NCBI GenBank assembly: GCA_038534295.1
Contig: JBCAXA010000002.1
Coordinates: forward strand, 372,001 to 436,000
Direction of reading: 5' to 3'
Source of the DNA: JBCAXA01 sp038534295
Lineage (GTDB): Bacteria; Pseudomonadota; Gammaproteobacteria; Steroidobacterales; Woeseiaceae
DNA: 64,000 nucleotides
Shown in pieces: positions 35,311 to 42,659 of this stretch; positions within the stretch are counted from its first letter, which is position 1; every line of letters starts with the position of its first letter. The notes below the pieces were generated by a model. The model was not told the origin of the DNA and ran no database searches. It was given only the letters and a program-made list of their open reading frames with translations. A program made the position numbers and the translations under genes.

Positions 35311-35802
35311 CTATTCGTCGCGGTCCCGCGGCCTGCCGCTCAGCACGCGAAACACGTCTTCCTGCAGCGATTTCCAGCGCGCGAGGTTACGTTCGGCAAT
35401 CTCGGTGACCGAGCCGACCGGGTCGAGCCCCGTAACCTTTTTGAAGCGGTTGCGTGCCTCGGCCTGGTGCCGCATGAACATTTCCATGCTTTGTTCGAGG
35501 TAAGTCCGCGCAAAATTTGGCATTACGCTGCCGTAGGAACGAATGATCTGGGACAGGAAATCCTGACTCATGATCGACTCACCCTGCTGTTCCTGCTCGC
35601 TGATGACTTGCAGCAAGATCGTACGGGTTATGTCATCGCCACTTTTTTTGTCAATGACGCGGAAGTCGACTTTGTCGATCACTAGCTGGCGGATGTCGGC
35701 CAGCGTTATGTAGCGGCTCTCTACCGTGTCGTAGAGCCGCCGGTTCGGGTACTTCTTGATCGTTCGCACGTGCTGCCCCTTCGGTGCACGTTTTGGCGTC
35801 AA
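35311..35802 (-). CDS. phaR: Polyhydroxyalkanoate synthesis regulator PhaR
   Basis: PhaR is a DNA-binding repressor of phasin and PHA genes that also binds PHA granules. The 163-residue product has the N-terminal PHB_acc_N domain (RTIKKYPNRRLYDTVESRYI) and the following PHB_acc regions (GESIMSQDFLSQIIRSYG, LEQSMEMFMRHQ). The start appears to be a TTG with AAGG 9 bases upstream; GTG at 35769 is an alternative. No PHA synthase lies in the window, so the local target is unknown. It lies 1 base downstream of gluQ, so the two are probably cotranscribed. Confidence 0.93.
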   Translation of the reverse strand: MTPKRAPKGQHVRTIKKYPNRRLYDTVESRYITLADIRQLVIDKVDFRVIDKKSGDDITRTILLQVISEQEQQGESIMSQDFLSQIIRSYGSVMPNFARTYLEQSMEMFMRHQAEARNRFKKVTGLDPVGSVTEIAERNLARWKSLQEDVFRVLSGRPRDRDE

Positions 35803-35803
35803 G

Positions 35804-36769
35804 TCAGAACCTTACCGGATTTTGCTGCGGAGCAACAGAGGACGATGGCAGCGTGGCGGTTCGGCGCAGCGCGACCGCTTGCCAATGCGCGGTTCCCCAC
35901 GCCAGGACCTCGCTCGCGGTCGCCGCAGCGAGCTCCGCCGGGGGCTCTTGGCGAAGCGTTTTCAGCGCCTGATACAGCAGCGGTCCAGGCTCGCTTGCGT
36001 CGATCGCTGGCGCGCCGGTCTGTTTGGCCAGCTTGCGACCTTCAGCGTCAGTCAGGATCGGGAAGTGTGCGTATCGCGGCGTTGGCAGGCCGAGCAGGCG
36101 CTGCAGCCAGACTTGCCGCGGGGTGCTGTCGTATAGGTCGACTCCGCGAACGATGTCGGTGATGCCCTGATCGGCATCGTCGAGCGTGACGGCCAGTTGA
36201 TACGCCGGCAGACCGTCTCGACGGTAGATAACAAAGTCGCCGCACTCATTATCCAAGCGGGCTACGAGCGCCGCTTGCAGGCGATCGTCTACCGCGATCT
36301 CGGCGTCACTGACGTAAACGCGCAGTGCCCCGTCGCGGTGTCCAAGGGATCGACACGTGCCCGGATAATATCCGCCAACCCGGCCGAGTGCCGCGTTCGC
36401 ATCGCGGAGTTGCTGACGACTGCAGCGGCAATAAAACGCCTTGCCATCGCGGTAAAGCCGCTGCGCGACGCTCGCGTAGTGCTCGTGGCGCTGACTTTGG
36501 CGTCGGACCGAGCCGTCCCACGTGAGTTCGAGGGCTTCGAGCGTGCGCAGAATGTCGTCACTTGCGCCGGCGATTTCGCGTGGCGGGTCGATGTCCTCGA
36601 TTCGGACCAGCCATTCACCGCCGACGCTGCGAGCGTCGAGGTAGCTTGCCAGCGCGGCGACCAGCGACCCGGCGTGGAGCGGGCCGGTTGGCGATGGCGC
36701 AAACCGGCCGCGGTACGTGCTAGCGGTAACGGTCGTCCCGGTCCCGGAACTGCCGTTCGGCGAGCTCAC
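35804..36769 (-). CDS. gluQ: Glutamyl-Q tRNA(Asp) synthetase
   Basis: GluQ is a truncated glutamyl-tRNA synthetase paralogue that attaches glutamate to queuosine at position 34 of tRNA-Asp. The 321-residue protein has the catalytic core only: RGRFAPSPTGPLHAGSL (HIGH-like), the zinc-type CRCSRQQL, and the KMSKS-like GRKLAKQTG, with no anticodon-binding domain. It starts with GTG and overlaps the dksA stop by 50 bases; dksA-gluQ linkage is conserved. queF, a queuosine gene, lies 1 kb away. Confidence 0.95.
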   Translation of the reverse strand: MSSPNGSSGTGTTVTASTYRGRFAPSPTGPLHAGSLVAALASYLDARSVGGEWLVRIEDIDPPREIAGASDDILRTLEALELTWDGSVRRQSQRHEHYASVAQRLYRDGKAFYCRCSRQQLRDANAALGRVGGYYPGTCRSLGHRDGALRVYVSDAEIAVDDRLQAALVARLDNECGDFVIYRRDGLPAYQLAVTLDDADQGITDIVRGVDLYDSTPRQVWLQRLLGLPTPRYAHFPILTDAEGRKLAKQTGAPAIDASEPGPLLYQALKTLRQEPPAELAAATASEVLAWGTAHWQAVALRRTATLPSSSVAPQQNPVRF

Positions 36770-37733
36770 GCCGCTCCTGCGCCTCGAGCGACATCGTCGC
36801 TACGGGCCGGGCCTCGAGCCGTTTCAGGCCGATTTCCTCGCCGGTCGCCTCGCAATACCCGTATGTGCCGTCCTCAATACGGCCCAGCGCCTGGTCGATC
36901 TTGCGCAACAGCTTGCGCTCACGATCGCGCGTGCGCAGCTCGAGCCCAAACTCCGACTCCTGCGTGGCACGGTCGTTCGGGTCCGGGAAATTGGCCGCCT
37001 CGTCCTGCATGTGGTGAACGGTGCGATCGACTTCCTGCATCAGCTCGCGCTTCCAAGCAAGCAGGATTTCGCGGAAGTGCTCCAGCTGGCCGGGGCTCAT
37101 GTATTCCTCGCCCCGTGCCGGTTTGTACGGTTCGATGCCGTGGATCGGGCCGCTCAGCACATCGCGCTTTTTGCTGGTGGTCGCTACCGGAATCGGCGGG
37201 CGGATCGGGCCAATACCCTCGTCGCGGCGCCGGCTCGTCGGAATCGCTTTGCGCTCGGGCGCGCGCTTGGTGGCCGCGCGAGGTGTTTGTTCGGCGCCAT
37301 TGGTTGCCGGCGCGGATTTAGCGGCCGGCGCCACTTTCTTGCGCGGTGCCGTTTTCTTCTTGGTCGCTACTTTTTTCTTGGCCGAGGCTTTCTTGGCAAC
37401 GACTTTCTTCTTTGCCGCTGCCTTTTTCTTGGTGGTTGTTTTTCGACGCGTTGTCGTCGCCGCGGCTTTCGTCGCCTTCTTCTTGGTCGCCGATTTCTTC
37501 TTCGCTACTGGCTTTTTGGCCGCCGATTTTTTGGCGAGCTTTTTCGTCGTCTTTTTGGTGACCTTTTTAGTGGTCTTTTTCGCAACGCGCTTAGTTGCCG
37601 TTTTCTTCTTAGTCGCCGCTTTTTTAGCGACGGTTTTTTTCTTGGCAGCGGTCTTCTTAGCCGCAGACGTCTTGCGAGAAGACGCAGCGCCTCGGGTGGT
37701 TCGTTTCTTGCTGGCTTTCTTGGCAGCAGGCAT
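36720..37733 (-). CDS. dksA: DksA with histone H1-like tail and no zinc finger
   Basis: DksA binds the RNA polymerase secondary channel and with ppGpp controls the stringent response. Residues 1 to about 165 are Lys/Ala/Thr-rich with repeated KKxA-type units like histone H1. The C-terminal 150 residues are DksA, with the coiled-coil tip FPDPNDRATQ keeping the two Asp and the Ala needed for activity. The zinc finger is degenerate: the first Cys remains in YGYCEATG, but the other three positions are Thr, Ser and Ala. It therefore resembles the zinc-independent DksA2 type of Pseudomonas. Lys-tailed DksA proteins are known from Xanthomonadales. At 337 residues it is more than twice the E. coli length (151). 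Confidence 0.93.
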   Translation of the reverse strand: MPAAKKASKKRTTRGAASSRKTSAAKKTAAKKKTVAKKAATKKKTATKRVAKKTTKKVTKKTTKKLAKKSAAKKPVAKKKSATKKKATKAAATTTRRKTTTKKKAAAKKKVVAKKASAKKKVATKKKTAPRKKVAPAAKSAPATNGAEQTPRAATKRAPERKAIPTSRRRDEGIGPIRPPIPVATTSKKRDVLSGPIHGIEPYKPARGEEYMSPGQLEHFREILLAWKRELMQEVDRTVHHMQDEAANFPDPNDRATQESEFGLELRTRDRERKLLRKIDQALGRIEDGTYGYCEATGEEIGLKRLEARPVATMSLEAQERRELAERQFRDRDDRYR

Positions 37734-37770
37734 TTGCCGACCTCCGCTCCCGGAACAGGAAAATCGCGGG

Positions 37771-37776
37771 ATTATA
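37771..37776 (-). promoter_or_regulatory. dksA -10 box
   Basis: Perfect TATAAT on the minus strand, 38 bases before the dksA ATG, followed by GC-rich CCCGCG. The -35 (CTTTTC at 17 bp) is poor. A GC-rich discriminator would allow ppGpp/DksA autoregulation. Confidence 0.5.
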
Positions 37777-37787
37777 CCGATTATTCC

Positions 37788-37815
37788 GGCCGCGAAAAGT
37801 AGCTGGATCGCGGCC
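37788..37815. repeat. Perfect 8-bp inverted repeat upstream of dksA
   Basis: GGCCGCGA (37788-37795) and TCGCGGCC (37808-37815), 12-base loop, TTTT on its right side. It covers the -35 area of the dksA promoter. It could be an operator, or a plus-strand terminator without an obvious gene to serve. Confidence 0.45.
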
Positions 37816-37851
37816 TTTTACACGTTTGACCCAGTGAGCGTCGGCGTGGGC

Positions 37852-38286
37852 TCAGCGCGCCGAACCCGCCGGCAGCGTGACCGCGTCCGCCGGCTTCCAC
37901 TCTGCCTGCCGATGTTCGGCAATTACACTGGTATAGACCCCGCCTCGGACATTAAATCGGCTGGTCACACGCATAAAGCGAGGGTCGAGTGCGGCAACCA
38001 GTGCATCGAGAATTTCGTGTGTGACGGCCTCGTGGAAGGCCCCCTGATCGCGAAAGGACCAAAGATAAAGTTTGTACGATTTCAGCTCGACGCAGCGCTG
38101 GTCGGGCACGTATTCGAGGTAAATCGTGGCGAAGTCTGGTTGCCCGGTAACCGGGCAGAGGCAAGTGAATTCGGGCGATTCAATGCGAATCGTGTAGTCA
38201 CGCTCGGTGTTTGGGTTTTCAAAGGTTTCCAGCGATTTACTCGGTTGCGCGGTAGGTGCGCCGCCGAGCTTATTCGGATTCGTCAT
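37852..38286 (-). CDS. queF: NADPH-dependent 7-cyano-7-deazaguanine reductase QueF
   Basis: QueF reduces preQ0 to preQ1 in queuosine synthesis. At 144 residues it is the short type I form. The catalytic Cys lies in FTCLCPVTGQPDFA; the NADPH-binding QueF motif spans ELKSYKLYLWSFRDQGAFHE, whose Glu binds substrate. It is divergent from smc with a 176-base spacer. Confidence 0.95.
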   Translation of the reverse strand: MTNPNKLGGAPTAQPSKSLETFENPNTERDYTIRIESPEFTCLCPVTGQPDFATIYLEYVPDQRCVELKSYKLYLWSFRDQGAFHEAVTHEILDALVAALDPRFMRVTSRFNVRGGVYTSVIAEHRQAEWKPADAVTLPAGSAR

Positions 38287-38462
38287 GTCGTTACCACGTC
38301 CGGTGCAGGTCGAGCAAGCACCGTTTCTCGCCTCTTCGCATTAAAGGGTTTGGGTTAGCCGACCTCGGTCGTCGCATACTGACGACCGTCGTCTTGCCGC
38401 ATCGATTAGCTTACACTAGCGGATTGCATCCCGTTTAAGTGACGAGTCCACGTTCATTCTCG

Positions 38463-41400
38463 ATGCGTCTCAGCAAAATTAAACTCGCCGGCTTCAAGTC
38501 CTTCGTCGATCCCACAACCATCTCCTTTCCGTCCAACCTCGTCGGCGTGGTTGGACCTAACGGTTGCGGTAAATCCAACGTTATCGATGCCGTGCGCTGG
38601 GTGATGGGTGAATCATCAGCCTCACGTCTGCGCGGCGATGCGATGACCGACGTTATTTTTAATGGTTCGCGGGCGCGCAAGCCGGTGGGATCGGCGTCGA
38701 TCGAGCTGATCTTCGACAACGCCGACGGATCCATCGGCGGCCAATACGCCAAGTTCAGCGAGGTGTCGATTCGCCGTACGCTGTCGCGTGACGGTGTTTC
38801 TGGCTACTACCTAAACGGCACTAAATGTCGGCGCAAAGACATTACCGGCATTTTCCTCGGCACCGGACTCGGTCCGCGCAGTTATTCGATTATCGAGCAG
38901 GGCATGATTTCGCGGCTGATCGAGGCCAAGCCGGAAGAGATGCGCGTTTACGTGGAAGAAGCTGCCGGCATCTCCAAGTACAAGGAGCGGCGCCGCGAGA
39001 CGGAAAACCGCATCCGCCACACCCGCGAAAACCTCGAGCGCTTGACCGACCTGCTCGAAGAAGTCGAGAAGCAGATCAAGCATCTGGATCGTCAAGCCAA
39101 GGCGGCTGAGCGCTACAAAACCTACAAAGCCGAAGAGCGCCAGACCGCCGCCGAGCTGCTGGCAATGCGGCTACGCGTGCTCGATGAGCAAGCAGAAAAC
39201 CACGAACGCGAATTGGCGGCGGCAGAAACTGGCTTGCAGTCGGCGATCGCCGAGCAGCGGCGTATCGAACGGCTGATCGAACAGACTCGCGAGCAGCAGA
39301 CGGACAGCACCGAGCACTTCAACGAGGTGCAGGGGCAGTACTACAAAGTCGGTGCGGAAATTGCCCGCCTCGAACAGGCTATCGAGCACGCCGAGGAGCT
39401 GCTCGAGCGGCAACGCCTCGATCTCGCTCAAGCGATCGAGGGTGCAACGGAAATCCGCACGCACATCGATGACGACAAAGCGCAGCTCGAGCAGCTGGCG
39501 TCGACGCTAACCGAGCTCGCGCCCGGTCTCGAAGCCGCGGCGACACGCGCGGCGCGGTCCGGCGATTCGCTGCGCCAGGCCGAGGACGCCATGGCCGATT
39601 GGCGAGAACGCTGGGAGCAGTTCAACGCCGAGGCCTACGAAAGCGAGCAGACCCTCAAGATCGAGCACTCACGGGTCGAGCAATGGCGCACCAGCATTGA
39701 GCAACTCGGCGGTCGACGCGAGCGCCTATTGGGCGATCAGCAGCCGTCCGAACTCGACGAGCTCCGGGCCGCCCACGCCCAGAGCGCTGGCGATGCGGAG
39801 GGTCGGGCAGCCCGGGTCAACGACGCTGAAGAGCGGCTTCGCAACGCTCGTGAACAGTTTGACGCGGCGCGCCGGCGCGAAACCGAATTGCGCAATGATC
39901 TGCAGCGCTCGCAAGCCGCGCTTCAGGAGTGTCGCACTGAGCTCGCCACGCAGCAGGCCCTGCAGCGCGCGGCGTTCGGGGCCGATGCCGAAGGGGTGCA
40001 ACGCTGGCTCGACGAGACCGGACTCGCTACAAATCGCCGCCTTGTTGAGATTCTCAACATTGACGAGGGCTGGGAGAACGCCGTTGAAACGGTGCTGCAC
40101 CATGAGCTGCAGTCGATTGTGGTCGACGATCTCGACGAAGCGGCCAATCGGGCCGCATCGCTCGTCGCCGGCGATGCGCGTCTGATCCGCCGGCAAAGCG
40201 CTCCGGGCGACGCTGGCGCGAATACACTGGCAGCCCGCGTGCACGGCGCGCCGGCCGCGATTGCCATTCTTCTCAGTGAAATTCGAACCGTCCCAACGCT
40301 CGCGCAAGCACTCGAGCGGCGTGGCGACCTTGGCGATCATCAGTCGTTTGTGACGCCAAACGGCGAGTGGGTTGGCCGCGAGTTCTTCCACGTCCATCGG
40401 CTTAGTGCGGATGAGAACAGCGTCGTGCGACGCGAGGGCGATATTCGCGCGTTGACCGAGCAAGTCTCGGCGTCCGAGACAGCCGTGCGTGAAGTCGAGC
40501 AACGTCTCGACGCGCAGCAGCGCGCCCTAACCGAGCTCGAAGGCGGTAGGGACGAGGCGCAGACGGCGCTCACCATCGCGCAACAGGAGCGCAGCGATGC
40601 CGTTGCGGGTAAAGAGCAAGCTGAGCTGCGCCTTCGCCAGGCCGAGGAGCAACAGCGCATTGTCGATCGCGAGTGTCGGTCGATCGATGACGAAGTCAAC
40701 GAGACGCGCGCGCAAATCACGACGAGCCAGGGGCGTATCGACGAGGCCAAAGCGGTAACGGCATCGCTCGATGAGCGCCGTACCGGTCTCGAGCAGCAGC
40801 GCCTGCAGTTGAGTGGCGATCTTGAACGCGTCCGCGTTCAAGCCGAGCAAGATCGTGCCGCGGCGCAGGAGCTGCGTATTCAGTTCGAAACGCGTAAGTC
40901 GTCGCAGGACTCGGCGGCGCAAAGCCTCGCGCGTATGCAGGCGCAGCTGGCACAGTTTGATCGTCGCGAGGCCGAGCTCAACGCGCAGATTGCCGCCGGC
41001 GAAACACCGAAGCGCGAACGAGAAATCAAACTGGCTGCGTCGCTCGATGCACGCATTGAAGCGGAAGAGCGTTTGGCCGATGCGCGGCGACGACTCGACA
41101 ACGTTGAAGCGCAAATGCGCCAGCACGAGCTCGATCGGAGCGATTCCGAGGAGAAAGTCCTAACCGCGCGCGACGCGGTTGATCAGGTTCGTATGGCGGC
41201 GCAAGAGACGCGCGTTCGACGGGAGGGATTGCTGGAGCAGTTCGACACCGATCGTTATAACCGAGCTGAACTGCTCGCGGCGCTTGATGAGTCCGCAACG
41301 CTCGAGCTCTGGGAAGAGAAACTCGCAAAACTGGGACGGCGGATCGAGCGGCTCGGGCCGATCAACCTTGCGGCTATCGACGAGTTTCGAGAGCAGTCCG

Positions 41401-41966
41401 AACGCAAAGAATACCTCGATGCGCAGTTTGCCGACCTGCAGTCGGCGCTCGAGACGCTCGAGGCCGCTATTCGGAAGATCGACCGCGAGACGCGCAGTCG
41501 TTTCAAAGAGACTTTCAATGCCATTGACGTTGGTTTCAAACGCTTGTTCCCGCGGCTTTTCGGCGGTGGCCACGCGTATCTCGAGCTGACCGGCGACGAT
41601 CTGCTGGACGCAGGCGTCACCGTCATGGCGCAGCCGCCGGGCAAACGCAATAGCACGATTCACCTGCTCTCCGGCGGTGAGAAAGCACTAACGGCCGTTG
41701 CGCTCGTCTTCGCGATTTTTGAGCTCAATCCGGCGCCGTTCTGCATGCTCGATGAGGTCGACGCGCCACTCGATGATGCCAATGTAAATCGCTACTGCGA
41801 GATCGTTCGTGAGATGTCGGAGAACGTGCAGTTTGTTTTCATCACGCACAACAAGGTGACGATGGAAATGGCGCGCCAACTCTCCGGGGTGACCATGCAC
41901 GAGCCGGGCGTTTCAAGACTCGTTACGGTCGATCTCGACGAGGCGATCCAACTGGCGGTCAGCTAA
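38463..41966 (+). CDS. smc: Chromosome partition protein Smc
   Basis: Smc forms the condensin-like SMC-ScpAB complex that organises and segregates the chromosome. The 1167-residue protein begins MRLSKIKLAGFKSFVDP with Walker A GPNGCGKSN. It has two long coiled coils, a hinge around residues 510-660, the C-loop LLSGGEKALTAVAL and Walker B CMLDEVDAPLDDANV. ATG 38463 matches the family start; an in-frame GTG at 38439 is rejected. Its partners ScpA and ScpB are encoded 11 kb downstream. It is followed by zipA and ligA. Confidence 0.97.
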   Translation: MRLSKIKLAGFKSFVDPTTISFPSNLVGVVGPNGCGKSNVIDAVRWVMGESSASRLRGDAMTDVIFNGSRARKPVGSASIELIFDNADGSIGGQYAKFSEVSIRRTLSRDGVSGYYLNGTKCRRKDITGIFLGTGLGPRSYSIIEQGMISRLIEAKPEEMRVYVEEAAGISKYKERRRETENRIRHTRENLERLTDLLEEVEKQIKHLDRQAKAAERYKTYKAEERQTAAELLAMRLRVLDEQAENHERELAAAETGLQSAIAEQRRIERLIEQTREQQTDSTEHFNEVQGQYYKVGAEIARLEQAIEHAEELLERQRLDLAQAIEGATEIRTHIDDDKAQLEQLASTLTELAPGLEAAATRAARSGDSLRQAEDAMADWRERWEQFNAEAYESEQTLKIEHSRVEQWRTSIEQLGGRRERLLGDQQPSELDELRAAHAQSAGDAEGRAARVNDAEERLRNAREQFDAARRRETELRNDLQRSQAALQECRTELATQQALQRAAFGADAEGVQRWLDETGLATNRRLVEILNIDEGWENAVETVLHHELQSIVVDDLDEAANRAASLVAGDARLIRRQSAPGDAGANTLAARVHGAPAAIAILLSEIRTVPTLAQALERRGDLGDHQSFVTPNGEWVGREFFHVHRLSADENSVVRREGDIRALTEQVSASETAVREVEQRLDAQQRALTELEGGRDEAQTALTIAQQERSDAVAGKEQAELRLRQAEEQQRIVDRECRSIDDEVNETRAQITTSQGRIDEAKAVTASLDERRTGLEQQRLQLSGDLERVRVQAEQDRAAAQELRIQFETRKSSQDSAAQSLARMQAQLAQFDRREAELNAQIAAGETPKREREIKLAASLDARIEAEERLADARRRLDNVEAQMRQHELDRSDSEEKVLTARDAVDQVRMAAQETRVRREGLLEQFDTDRYNRAELLAALDESATLELWEEKLAKLGRRIERLGPINLAAIDEFREQSERKEYLDAQFADLQSALETLEAAIRKIDRETRSRFKETFNAIDVGFKRLFPRLFGGGHAYLELTGDDLLDAGVTVMAQPPGKRNSTIHLLSGGEKALTAVALVFAIFELNPAPFCMLDEVDAPLDDANVNRYCEIVREMSENVQFVFITHNKVTMEMARQLSGVTMHEPGVSRLVTVDLDEAIQLAVS

Positions 41967-41978
41967 GGCGAAGGGGCA

Positions 41979-42659
41979 ATGGACGGGTTTCGCGCGATAC
42001 TGGCCATTCTGGGTGTCGTCGTCGTTGGCCTCGTTTATTGGTATACCCAACGCGAGAATCGTCGACGCAAGGAGCGGGATCGCATCGAACCGACTTTCGA
42101 TGCGCCTGACATTGGCTCGCCCGACGATCTACCCGATCCTCTCCTTGCAGAGCCTGCTATTCCGGTCGATGAGATTGCAGAGGGCGATGCGGCGATCCAC
42201 GACCAAATTCCGCTGCCCAATCAGCCGCAGCCGGAGAAGATCGTCGCCGTGCGCGTTGTGGCGCGCGAGGAGGAGACCTTTAACGGCGAGGACCTGGTGC
42301 TTGCGCTGCGCGGACTCGGTCTGCGGCACGGTCAGTTTGGCATTTTCCATCGTCACGACGGTGATGAGCCGGCACCGGTATTTAGCGTTGCCAATCTCAT
42401 CGAGCCAGGATCGTTTGAGCTCGCGAATATCCGCGAACAGGTTTTTCCCGGTATCAGTCTGTTTCTCGTCTTGCCGGGGCAGCTCGCGGGAACCGAAGCG
42501 TTCGACATGATGATCGAAACTGCGCGGACCATTGCCAAATCTTTCGATGGCGAACTCCTGGACGCTAGCGGCAGTACGCTCAGCATCCAACGCGAACGCT
42601 TTATGCGCGAAGAGATTATCCAGTTCGAGCACAACCTAACGCTGTCGCAAAACCGATGA
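41979..42659 (+). CDS. zipA: Cell division protein ZipA
   Basis: ZipA anchors FtsZ to the inner membrane during septation. The 226-residue protein has an N-terminal membrane helix (about residues 5-22), a charged segment, and a C-terminal FtsZ-binding domain from about residue 85 (FGIFHRHDGDEPAPVFSVAN, EPGSFELANI). The linker is shorter than in E. coli ZipA and is acidic rather than Pro/Gln-rich. The stop overlaps the ligA ATG; smc-zipA-ligA is a conserved gammaproteobacterial cluster. Confidence 0.93.
   Translation: MDGFRAILAILGVVVVGLVYWYTQRENRRRKERDRIEPTFDAPDIGSPDDLPDPLLAEPAIPVDEIAEGDAAIHDQIPLPNQPQPEKIVAVRVVAREEETFNGEDLVLALRGLGLRHGQFGIFHRHDGDEPAPVFSVANLIEPGSFELANIREQVFPGISLFLVLPGQLAGTEAFDMMIETARTIAKSFDGELLDASGSTLSIQRERFMREEIIQFEHNLTLSQNR

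Noticed and set aside
37021..38358. A 445-codon plus frame across dksA and queF
   Set aside because: The frame translates the lysine-tail codons backwards into Phe/Leu/Val-rich sequence and has no support against two well-recognised minus-strand genes.
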